Assembly: GCA_964652975.1 (NCBI GenBank)
Contig: CAZZCN010000039.1
Span: 1-28,250, forward strand
Origin: CAZZCN01 sp964652975
GTDB lineage: Bacteria; Bacillota; Clostridia; Saccharofermentanales; UBA5734
DNA: 28,250 nucleotides
Direction: 5' to 3'
Below, in pieces: positions 1 to 7,700 of this stretch (the first letter of the stretch is position 1; each line of letters starts with the position of its first letter). A program made the translations under genes and the position numbers. The notes below the pieces were generated by a model. That model ran no database searches. It was not told the DNA's origin and worked only from the letters and a program-made list of their open reading frames with translations.

Positions 1-2
1 TA

Positions 3-1166
3 ACAATCAGCGATCTTCTGGCTATAAAGAAGCATATTTTGAATATTGCCACAATTAATCAAAATAGATATCTTGGTGAAATCTCCAGAAATTATTTTTC
101 GTCAGCCGTGGGAATGTGGTATGAGGTTTTTTTCGATTCTCTGGATAGAAATCCTTCCTCATACACTCAGCATTGGATAACAGAGTCGCGCTCTGTCCCT
201 GTTGAATTCGGCCGTTATTCATCTGATGACGCAGTGAAAATCACTCATGACCTCTTGTATCTGAAAAGTATCGGTGTTGATTATTTGATTATTGATGACA
301 CAAACTTTCATTATGTAGACAATCATAATCTTGCTGAACATATTGAAACGCTCTTTACCATCGCTAACAATTTAGGAGCTCAAAATGTTCCTAAGATATG
401 TTTTGCAGGAGGTAGACCTCTTATCGCAGGAGATGCCGCTTGCTACGCTGCCTTTAACATGTCTGCCCTGCAGTATATGAATTTTGAAATGAATATTTTC
501 TATGATTATTATACGCGTTTCCCGGAATTGTATTTCAGCTGGAAAGGCAAGCCTTTATTTGTTAATTTTAATTATCCTCAAAACTTTGGTTGGACGGATT
601 CACGATTCACCGTACGTAATGCCTCAGGTATAACATCTGATGGTTTACCAGTTGCAGGACAGTATGGACTCAACAGCAATGGAATGTACGGTTGGATATT
701 TGATTATCAGTATTTACAATCGGAAGTCTATGGAGTATTTCCAGGGTTTTCAAGATCCCATAATAATTTGGACGATTCATCCCTGGCTCCAATTTCAAGA
801 CAGAACGGACTTCTTTTCCAAAATCAATTTTTAAGTGCCATAAAAAGAAATCCTGAAATGATTGTAATTTCAAGTTGGAATTGCCACCCCGAGGAAACCG
901 GCATTGAGGCGGTTAATTTATTGGAAACTGTAGCGGGACGGGAAAATGAAGCAAGCAATCCATTTTACTATGAACAAATCACAGAGGGCTATCTATCTCT
1001 AAAAAACGGGCTTGTTGACAATTTCTACTACAAGACAGAAAGCAACTCTACTGTATACCAGTATAAAAATAACAAGCTTGTAGTCGTTTCTTCAGCTCCG
1101 CAGATGGCTGCCGTGGTGGTTTTACCTGATGACTATATTTTGAAAATGGGAGTCAGCGTACAATAA
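3..1166 (+). CDS. 5'-partial dockerin protein with GH71/GH99-like domain
   Basis: The gene enters from the left edge. The frame is open from base 3, so an internal TTG at 39 is not the true start. The first visible residues, TISDLLAIKKHILNIA, match the second helix-loop repeat of a type I dockerin and closely resemble the end of the dockerin encoded at 9397. The dockerin therefore lies before the downstream domain rather than at the C-terminus. About 360 residues follow. They contain GMWYEVFF near the start, an acidic strand LIIDDTN, and late ISSWNCHPEETG, a pattern like the SWNE(F/W)xEG segment of GH71/GH99-type TIM-barrel enzymes. From family knowledge these are secreted glycan hydrolases; catalytic residues cannot be assigned with confidence. 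It is convergent with the UDP-sugar pyrophosphorylase gene and is followed by a large hairpin. It could instead be an unclassified glycan-binding domain. Confidence 0.6.
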   Translation, partial: TISDLLAIKKHILNIATINQNRYLGEISRNYFSSAVGMWYEVFFDSLDRNPSSYTQHWITESRSVPVEFGRYSSDDAVKITHDLLYLKSIGVDYLIIDDTNFHYVDNHNLAEHIETLFTIANNLGAQNVPKICFAGGRPLIAGDAACYAAFNMSALQYMNFEMNIFYDYYTRFPELYFSWKGKPLFVNFNYPQNFGWTDSRFTVRNASGITSDGLPVAGQYGLNSNGMYGWIFDYQYLQSEVYGVFPGFSRSHNNLDDSSLAPISRQNGLLFQNQFLSAIKRNPEMIVISSWNCHPEETGIEAVNLLETVAGRENEASNPFYYEQITEGYLSLKNGLVDNFYYKTESNSTVYQYKNNKLVVVSSAPQMAAVVVLPDDYILKMGVSVQ

Positions 1167-1198
1167 TTCAAAATTAACCGTATAGCAAAAAGCGGCCT

Positions 1199-1260
1199 AA
1201 AACGAGTCACCCTGATATAAATGCCTCAAGTGAAACATTTATATCAGGATGACTCGTTTT
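1199..1260 (+). terminator. Long bidirectional hairpin terminator
   Basis: Two 25-base arms (1199-1223 and 1236-1260) pair with a single mismatch around a 12-base loop. The outer ends are AAAA and TTTT, so the structure could work in either direction. It begins 32 bases after the stop of the plus-strand dockerin gene, which it most likely terminates. Confidence 0.75.
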
Positions 1261-1302
1261 CAATTTCCAACTATTATTGCGGCACACAATTAACTTCCAA
1301 AG

Positions 1303-1332
1303 AAAAACCCCTTGAAATTTCAAGAGGCTTTT
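1303..1332 (-). terminator. Rho-independent terminator of the pyrophosphorylase gene
   Basis: On the minus strand a 10-base arm CCTCTTGAAA (1327-1318) pairs with TTTCAAGGGG (1317-1308), with one G-U pair, and is followed by TTTTT (1307-1303). It lies about 38 bases beyond the stop codon at 1371. Confidence 0.8.
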
Positions 1333-1370
1333 AACCTATGTTAGCGGATGCATTCACCAAATTGAATTTT

Positions 1371-2750
1371 TCAGTTTATATAAAATGAATTATACAATTC
1401 CAACGCGGTTTCCGGGCTGTCTTCACCTTCGCGGTTCTTTACAGGTGCGAATTCTTCATTACGCAAAACCCGTAATACTTCAACGTCATTTGCCTGCATG
1501 AATGAATCAAAAATGAATGTCTCGAATTTAATCCCGTTGGGCTCTTTCGGATCTACCGATGTGCCATCAGGCAGACTATAGGGAACCTTTTTCCTTGCTT
1601 CGTGATACGGTAATGCCGATTTGGAAATCTTGTTGAGCATATCCATTGTATACACATACATTACAATTCCAATGTCGCCAAAAATATAGTTACCATTGGC
1701 ATCTGTAGCTTTTGCCTGCGCCTCTGATATTTCGGTATATTCAACATAAGCCGGCTTATTGTTTTTAAAACAAAAAACGCCTGCCTTCTCGTCATAGCTT
1801 CTTTTCAACACAGACTTGCATGCAATATCAGCTTTCGACTTAATGGAAAGACCTATGAAAAGTGGGTCTGCAAGCTTTACCAGGGCATTGTCCACCCCGC
1901 AAATATAAACCCGTTTTATATTCAGATCCCTAAGCCATTGTAGGTTGCCGGATTTCTCAAGCGAGGCGAAAACTCCGCCGTTACCGTCAGGACCAACAGC
2001 TATATTGCCGTCTCTAACCAATATTTTTCCGTTAAAATCGATAGCAGGCATCATTGATTGTGTAAAAAATCTTACGCGATTCCCGTCATATCCGAAATAG
2101 TCATTTGCTTCAAAAAATGAAACGGTGTCCTTGTTGTTCTCCTCGCTTGTCATGATAAGCCAGGGAATTGTATGTCCGGTCTTAGTACTGAGTTCTTTAA
2201 GACGTGTGCATTGGATTTCAAACAAAGATTTGGGAGGTGTGCAATCCAAAACAAACGTGCCCTTAGGCCCGTTGTGTCCAAGCCTTGTCCCCTGACCGCC
2301 CGCCATAGTTACAGCGGCAACTTCTCCGCCTCGGATTGCTTCTATTCCCAAGTGAAAAAGTTCATTCTTTTCGTCAGTTGATGCAGCTTCCAAATCGAAT
2401 ATTTTAGGAGGTGTTAATGTATCGGTCTTAGTATCTATATTGTCTTCTATGTCATCATTGATTTCTTCGACTTCTTTGCTATTAAAATCTTCTATATTTC
2501 CCTTGCTTTCGCCGTTTTCATTTTTCGTATTATGTAAGGAATCAGAAATTTTTACACTATCCAATCTGTCCATTTCGTCTCTTTTGACCAATTCATTGAA
2601 TAATTGATTGATTTGCTGCAGATCAGTCTTCAGTATTTGGTCCGCAAGTTGTTGCGACCTATCTGAAAAAACCGGCTTCATGTAGTTTGCCAGATGCTCC
2701 TGTCCATATTTTTCACAATAGTATATCGCCTGCTTGACTCTCTCCGACAT
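1371..2750 (-). CDS. UDPGP-family UDP-sugar pyrophosphorylase
   Basis: This predicted cytoplasmic enzyme of 459 residues makes a UDP-sugar (UDP-N-acetylglucosamine or UDP-glucose) and pyrophosphate from UTP and a sugar-1-phosphate. The nucleotide-binding signature AGGQGTRLGHNGPKG is at about 150-164. PDGNGGVF at 254-261 and KFETFIFD at about 408-415 are further UDPGP motifs, resembling the eukaryotic AGX/UAP1 type rather than GlmU or GalU. An acidic, low-complexity insert at about 62-113 separates the N-terminal helices from the catalytic domain. The start is supported by AAGGGGAT about 7 bases upstream. The sugar substrate cannot be decided from sequence. It probably belongs to core metabolism or envelope synthesis rather than to the mannan locus, from which it is separated by the decarboxylase genes. 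Confidence 0.85.
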   Translation of the reverse strand: MSERVKQAIYYCEKYGQEHLANYMKPVFSDRSQQLADQILKTDLQQINQLFNELVKRDEMDRLDSVKISDSLHNTKNENGESKGNIEDFNSKEVEEINDDIEDNIDTKTDTLTPPKIFDLEAASTDEKNELFHLGIEAIRGGEVAAVTMAGGQGTRLGHNGPKGTFVLDCTPPKSLFEIQCTRLKELSTKTGHTIPWLIMTSEENNKDTVSFFEANDYFGYDGNRVRFFTQSMMPAIDFNGKILVRDGNIAVGPDGNGGVFASLEKSGNLQWLRDLNIKRVYICGVDNALVKLADPLFIGLSIKSKADIACKSVLKRSYDEKAGVFCFKNNKPAYVEYTEISEAQAKATDANGNYIFGDIGIVMYVYTMDMLNKISKSALPYHEARKKVPYSLPDGTSVDPKEPNGIKFETFIFDSFMQANDVEVLRVLRNEEFAPVKNREGEDSPETALELYNSFYIN

Positions 2751-2899
2751 AATAAATCCCCTTGTTTTAAATGTTTGACCTCTTGTTGCAAGAAGTCACT
2801 CAGTACAGATAATCAAAGCATCGTCAAATATCTGTCCTATATGTTGGTCTATCTACAAATGCTTATATAAAATTTACTTCTTTTTGATAACACGTTGCT

Positions 2900-3049
2900 C
2901 TAATCTAAATCTTCAGTCTCTTCCTTTTGAACTTTCTCCGGGAAAATTTTAATAAGTGCTATTGTAAAAAGATAGACTATGGCAAGTGCTGTGAAAATAC
3001 CCAGCATTCCTTTTCCCATAACTTCTAAAGCCTGTGTAATATTATCCAT
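2900..3049 (-). CDS. OadG-like gamma subunit of Na+-pumping decarboxylase
   Basis: This is a 49-residue small membrane protein. A glycine/methionine-rich lead (ALEVMGKGMLGIF) runs into one hydrophobic helix at about 15-33, and a charged tail ends EETEDLD. That is the shape of the OAD gamma family: one transmembrane segment with a conserved GM motif. AGGAGG stands 7 bases before the ATG. It lies 180 bases downstream of oadB on the same strand, so the two probably form a unit. From family knowledge, gamma holds the alpha and beta subunits together. It lacks the usual longer proline/alanine-rich C-terminal extension, so it is a minimal version. Confidence 0.7.
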   Translation of the reverse strand: MDNITQALEVMGKGMLGIFTALAIVYLFTIALIKIFPEKVQKEETEDLD

Positions 3050-3229
3050 TTAACTAACCTCCTAATATAATGTTGTTGTGGTCTAACTATTTGTTGAAAA
3101 CAATAGGGCACTTCAGTTGCTTAATTCATTCATAGTTGTCTGACAGTCTATTTGTTTTCATTCGGTTTGTCGTGTGCGTTTTTATCATTTTCATGCTATA
3201 GCAAATAATAATAATAATAAAAATCAGTT

Positions 3230-4363
3230 CTATTTTACAAGATAGATAATCAACCCGCCGGCAATTACCGAAGCAATCTGTCCCGCAACGTTGGCTCCTA
3301 CTGTATGCATAAGAAGGTAGTTCTGATTATCCTCCTTGAGCGCCATTTTGTGAATGACACGCGCTGACATTGGAAACGCCGAAATCCCTGCGGCACCAAC
3401 CATAGGGTTCATCTTGTGCTTGGTAAAGAGATTAAGGAATTTTACAAAAAAGACTCCGAAAATAGTATCAAACACAAACGCAACAAGTCCAAGCAGAAGA
3501 ATTATCATAGTCTGAACATTTATAAAGTCAGCTGCCTGCATCTTGGAGGCGATTGTAATACCCAAAAACAACGTGACCAGATTTGCAAGTTCATTCTGTG
3601 CTGTTTTAGATATTGAGTTCAAAACACCACTCTCTCTTATAAGATTTCCAAACATCAGCATACCGATAAGCGAAAGCGAGGTAGGTGCGATAAGTCCTGC
3701 AATAATAGACACGCCAATCGGGAAAAGTATCCTGGTGGTCTTTGATACGGTCTTTGGCTTGTAAGTCATTCTTATAAGGCGTTCTTTCTTAGTGGTTACC
3801 ATCTTGATTGCAATAGGCTGTATGATTGGAACCAGTGCCATGTATGAATATGCTGCGACCATTATGGGCCCTAGATATTTGCTATCAAAGAAACTTGCAA
3901 CGAAAATCGAAGTAGGTCCGTCTGCGGCTCCGATTATTCCTATAGATGCAGCATCCTTAATGTCAAACCCAAGTAAGACAGCCAGCGTCAGTGTACCGAA
4001 TATTCCAAATTGTGCCGCTGCACCGAAAAACAGCATCTTTGGATTAGACAGCAATGGTCCAAAGTCTATCATGGCTCCTATGCCGACAAACAAGACCAGA
4101 GGAAAAAGTTCAGTTGCAATTCCCTTGTTGAATAGAAAATCTATTATGCCTTCAACTACCCCGTAACCCGGAATATCCTGGCTGACCATGCTGGAAAACG
4201 GTATGTTAACCAGTATCGCACCAAATCCAATAGGAAGTAGCAGCGGTGGCTCGTAGTCCTTTGCTATTGCCAGATAGATCAGTATAGCACCAATAACCCA
4301 CATAAGCATTTGCTGCCAGGTTATGGCCATCACCCCATTAAGTAAAAATCCTAAAAAATTCAT
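3230..4363 (-). CDS. oadB: Na+-transporting decarboxylase beta subunit
   Basis: This 377-residue integral membrane protein couples decarboxylation of a carboxybiotin (from oxaloacetate, methylmalonyl-CoA or glutaconyl-CoA) to sodium export. Many hydrophobic segments are visible. The conserved pore motif GAADGPTSIF is at about 145-154, with D148 as the expected essential aspartate. NPMVGAAGISAFPMSARV at about 319-336 and HTVGANVAGQIASVIAGG at about 353-370 are hallmark C-terminal stretches of the family. No biotin-carrying or carboxyltransferase alpha gene is in the window. The ATG at 4363 has no clear ribosome site of its own but overlaps the stop of a short upstream frame (ATGA), which suggests translational coupling. 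The exact substrate cannot be told from the beta subunit. Confidence 0.9.
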   Translation of the reverse strand: MNFLGFLLNGVMAITWQQMLMWVIGAILIYLAIAKDYEPPLLLPIGFGAILVNIPFSSMVSQDIPGYGVVEGIIDFLFNKGIATELFPLVLFVGIGAMIDFGPLLSNPKMLFFGAAAQFGIFGTLTLAVLLGFDIKDAASIGIIGAADGPTSIFVASFFDSKYLGPIMVAAYSYMALVPIIQPIAIKMVTTKKERLIRMTYKPKTVSKTTRILFPIGVSIIAGLIAPTSLSLIGMLMFGNLIRESGVLNSISKTAQNELANLVTLFLGITIASKMQAADFINVQTMIILLLGLVAFVFDTIFGVFFVKFLNLFTKHKMNPMVGAAGISAFPMSARVIHKMALKEDNQNYLLMHTVGANVAGQIASVIAGGLIIYLVK

Positions 4364-4398
4364 TTTGTATTTGTATGTTTAGCATGCTGCCAAATCAT
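4360..4398 (-). CDS. Putative 12-codon leader peptide coupled to oadB
   Basis: An ATG at 4398 is preceded by AAAGGAG and opens a 12-codon frame (MIWQHAKHTNTK). Its TGA stop overlaps the oadB ATG in the arrangement ATGA. oadB has no other good ribosome site, so ribosomes may reach it through this leader. The short spacing (about 3 bases) between the Shine-Dalgarno sequence and the leader ATG is a weakness. Confidence 0.4.
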   Translation of the reverse strand: MIWQHAKHTNTK

Positions 4399-4459
4399 AC
4401 ACTCCTTTCCAGTATTTAATGCTTTCAATGATTTTAGTTTCTTATCTTTTTTCTTGAAC

Positions 4460-4488
4460 ATTATACTTCATTTATATGAATCAATAAA
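4460..4488 (-). promoter_or_regulatory. Candidate sigma-A promoter for oadB
   Basis: On the minus strand a perfect TATAAT (4465-4460) is spaced 17 bases from TTTATT (4488-4483). The -35 match is weak. A perfect six-base inverted repeat (ACATTT/AAATGT at 4492-4507) lies just upstream of the -35 and could be an operator. Confidence 0.4.
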
Positions 4489-4575
4489 TAGACATTTTTA
4501 CAAATGTTGGCTTGATATCAAATAGATTTACCATTATTTCTCCTTGGGGAAGTATATTCCATTCCGGGCTAACCA

Positions 4576-4610
4576 AAAAAACCCGTAAATCGAACATTTA
4601 CAGGTTTTTT
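4576..4610 (-). terminator. Hairpin terminator downstream of the dockerin mannanase
   Basis: Two 15-base arms (4576-4590 and 4596-4610) pair with one mismatch around a 5-base loop. On the minus strand the second arm ends in TTTTTT. It is the first terminator after the mannanase stop at 4740 and would also insulate the oadB promoter. Confidence 0.75.
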
Positions 4611-4739
4611 CTGATTTCTGTGTAAGCGTAAAACAGAATTTTGCGCAATACTTATCTTACTCCCAGGCACGAGCTTCCTTTGCAAAATCTTCCGGTTATA
4701 GGAGTAAAAACGTTCTCAGTGCACCAATATAAAGTATAT

Positions 4740-7700
4740 TTAGCTTATCAGCACTTTTTTTAGTGCTACTAAATCAGAGATTGTGACTAATCCATTACCG
4801 TTATAATCTGCTGCAGTTACATATAAATTTTCTAATAACAGCTGCCTTAGCAGCGACTGTTTGACCCTTGCCAAGTCGCCAACGTTGATAATACCATCGG
4901 CATTTGTGTCGCCCAATATTGAGATAAAATATCTCATAAACTCATTTCCATTGTGTGAGATTATAATTTCTGTTCCAGTAGTTATTAACTGTGTTTCATC
5001 GATAGGCTGACCATTTGAATTTACAGCTGAAAACACAAGATTTGGTGATAATTCAAAAAGGCTTTTTGCTGTTGAAAGGGTTGTGTTTTGTGAAAAGTCT
5101 TTTATAACACCATTGGTTGATTGAATGCTAAGTGTTAGCTTATATATATAAAATTCAATTGCAGTTGTGTTTTTATAGCTGTCAGAAACTGTAAGACTAT
5201 AATCACCCTCTTGATTAACAATATGCTCTTTCACAAATTGCTCACCATTTAAAATTGCGTTACCCTCATTTATACTAATTTTAACCTCACCGTTCGCAAT
5301 ATCGTAAAAATGTTTATCCTCAACCCCTACAACTACCGGTGGTGAATTGTCATCAACCACAGATTGAGCTGTGGTTGCTTTGAAGGTGAACTCCACATCA
5401 TCAAAGTAATGTGTGCCTCCTAAATCTGCAAAACGAACTGCTACTATTAAGTTGTTTCCAGAATTAAAGGTCAAGGTATATTTTGTCCACACGTTGTTCG
5501 CCGTGGAGGTGCCAAACGCCAAATCGCTTGTCCAGGAGGCATTTGTTATTCCATACCAAAGTCCTGTGGTGCTACATTTAGCATAAAACGAGAAGATATA
5601 ATCGGTATTTGGAGTAACATTAATATATTGGAACATATTTCCGCTGTTGTTTGTACCGCTTAGCATTACACTATTATATCCGCTGTTTTTTTCCGCACTT
5701 GTTATACTAAACACACTATCCATACTCCAGAAATTACTGCCTGACATTTCAAATCCGGGATTGGTTATCATATTGCTATCTGGTCTTATGTCTACCTCGT
5801 CAATATAATGCGTCCCCCCCAAGTCTGTAAAACGGACTAATAATGAATTTACCGATCCCGAGTTAAATACAAGGGTATATTTCGTCCATACATTATTTCC
5901 CAAAGAAACATTGGAAACAATGGTGCTTGTCCAGGTTGTATCTCCCACCGAATAGTTAAGTCCAGTACTTGAACATTTAGCATAAAAGCTTAAAATATAG
6001 TTGGTATTGGCTTTTACACTAACCGTTTGATAGAGATTATTTCCTCCGCCTGTTCCGTTTAATAAGACACTATAGCTACCGCTTTTTTTATCTGTGCTTG
6101 TAAGTGCAAATTCACTTGTATGTCCCCAAGCTGCAAATGTCCCTTCAAATGTTCCGTTAGAAATCAAGTTTTCATTATCCACGCTCAAGTTAACATCATC
6201 AATAAAGTGTGTTCCCGAAACATCAGCTAAGCGAAGGTATATAGAAGTATTCGTGCCACTGTTGAAAAACAATTTGTATTTTGTCCAGACATTGTTTGTT
6301 TGGGTGTAATCATTAACAATTATACTAGACCAAGATCCATCCATTATACCGTACCAAAGCCCAGCACCGCTAGACTTTGCGTAAAAGCTAAATACATAAT
6401 TGGTGTTTTGTAACACATTTAGAGTTTGATAGAGGTTGTTTCCGCTTCCTGTTCCAACCAATTTTATCGATTGCGCCTGTGTATATTTATCCTCCGAGGA
6501 ATAGGCAAACCCACTTTGCAATGTCCAGGCTGATGTGCTTTCAAAATCGTCATTAGAAACCAAATTGTTTTTTAAATTCAAACATACATCATCAATATAA
6601 TGTTTTCCCCCCAAATAATCAACGAACCGTAAAATAAGACTTGTATTATTGCCGCTATTAAATTGCAATGTATATTTGGTCCAATTATTTGTACTATTTG
6701 AGGTTACATTTGCCAAATTTGCTGTCCAATCAGTTTTCGTAATGCCAGCCCAAAGTCCTGTTGAGCTGCTTTTTGCATTAAATGTCATTGTATAATCTTT
6801 GTTTGCGGTAACCTGAATTGTTTGATAAAGATTGCCTAAGCCACCACTACCGTTTATCAAATAGCTATATACACCAGTATTCTTATCGGTATTCGTCAGA
6901 GAAATGTTAGCACCGGCATTCCAAGAGGTGCTTGCATGTTCAAAGCTGTCATCTGCGACCAAGTTGTTGCCATAGCTTATCTCAACTCTGCCAAGCTCTT
7001 TGTCATAATTAGATCCACCGGGGGTTAAAAATATCTTTACATATCTTGTTCCAGGCTCGACGCCTAAGGAGTAAAGATTTAGTTTTACCTCAGAGCCACC
7101 TATTCCCCCTGTAAAATTGTAGGTTTCCTGTGTATATTCATAGTTCAAGCCATCCTTTGAGGTCAAAACTGTCTGCCACCCCTCGCATGATGGATAGCCG
7201 AAAAAGGTAATATTATAAGATATGATATCAGAAGGTAGCTTGTAAATTACATATCCTAAATTGTTGTCGGTTCTATACGCTCTTGCAGTGTCATTTTTAA
7301 AATATTGGCTATTGGTGTCTATTGATATATTAGAAGAGTAACTTGAGGTTTTAGAAAGATTTTCAAGATCATCTACTAAGGTAGTTGCCACATTTGCCAC
7401 CGTGCATACAGGTTCTGAAACCGTGGAACTTCCTGCAACATTATTTGCCTTTACACGATAATAATAGGTTCTGCCCTCAACCGCTGTTAAATCGTTATAG
7501 CCTGAAAACGGGAAGCTATCGTCGGTAAGGCTAATTCCAACCACTTTGTATGTTCCATTTATTGTTTCACTTCTCTCAATATCATAAGAGGTTGCACCAT
7601 AGGAGCCAACCCACTTGATATTGTTAATTGAACTAATAGGCAACATTACGGGTGTATCCGGAGAAATTATAGGACTTGAATATACAAATTCAGCTCTTGC

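Larger units (their letters stand above)
4399..4739. other. Intergenic region between oadB and the mannan locus
   Basis: This gene-free stretch holds the oadB promoter candidate (4460-4488) and the hairpin at 4576-4610. I recognise nothing in 4611-4739. It marks the border between the core-metabolism genes on the left and the glycan-utilisation cluster on the right. Confidence 0.6.

Noticed and set aside
3204..3220. AAT trinucleotide tract between oadB and the gamma gene
   Set aside because: Fewer than six units in AT-rich DNA; probably simple composition.
3050..3229. A possible extra peptide of about 22 codons between oadB and the gamma gene
   Set aside because: No ribosome site, no hydrophobic or conserved pattern.
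3792..4166. Plus-strand open frame of 124 codons inside oadB
   Set aside because: It is antisense to a strongly conserved membrane protein and has no recognisable product.
4619..4636. Catabolite-responsive element resembling TGTAAGCG with a downstream half
   Set aside because: The second half does not fit the cre consensus and the site is not at a promoter.
4657..4695. Short minus-strand frame reading PEDFAKEARAWE then stop, like the tail of a lost gene
   Set aside because: Twelve open codons are expected by chance, and no upstream frame continues it.
5382..6965. Repeats considered as CRISPR or insertion-sequence DNA
   Set aside because: They are in-frame protein-module repeats of about 390 bases with no spacers, transposase or terminal inverted repeats.
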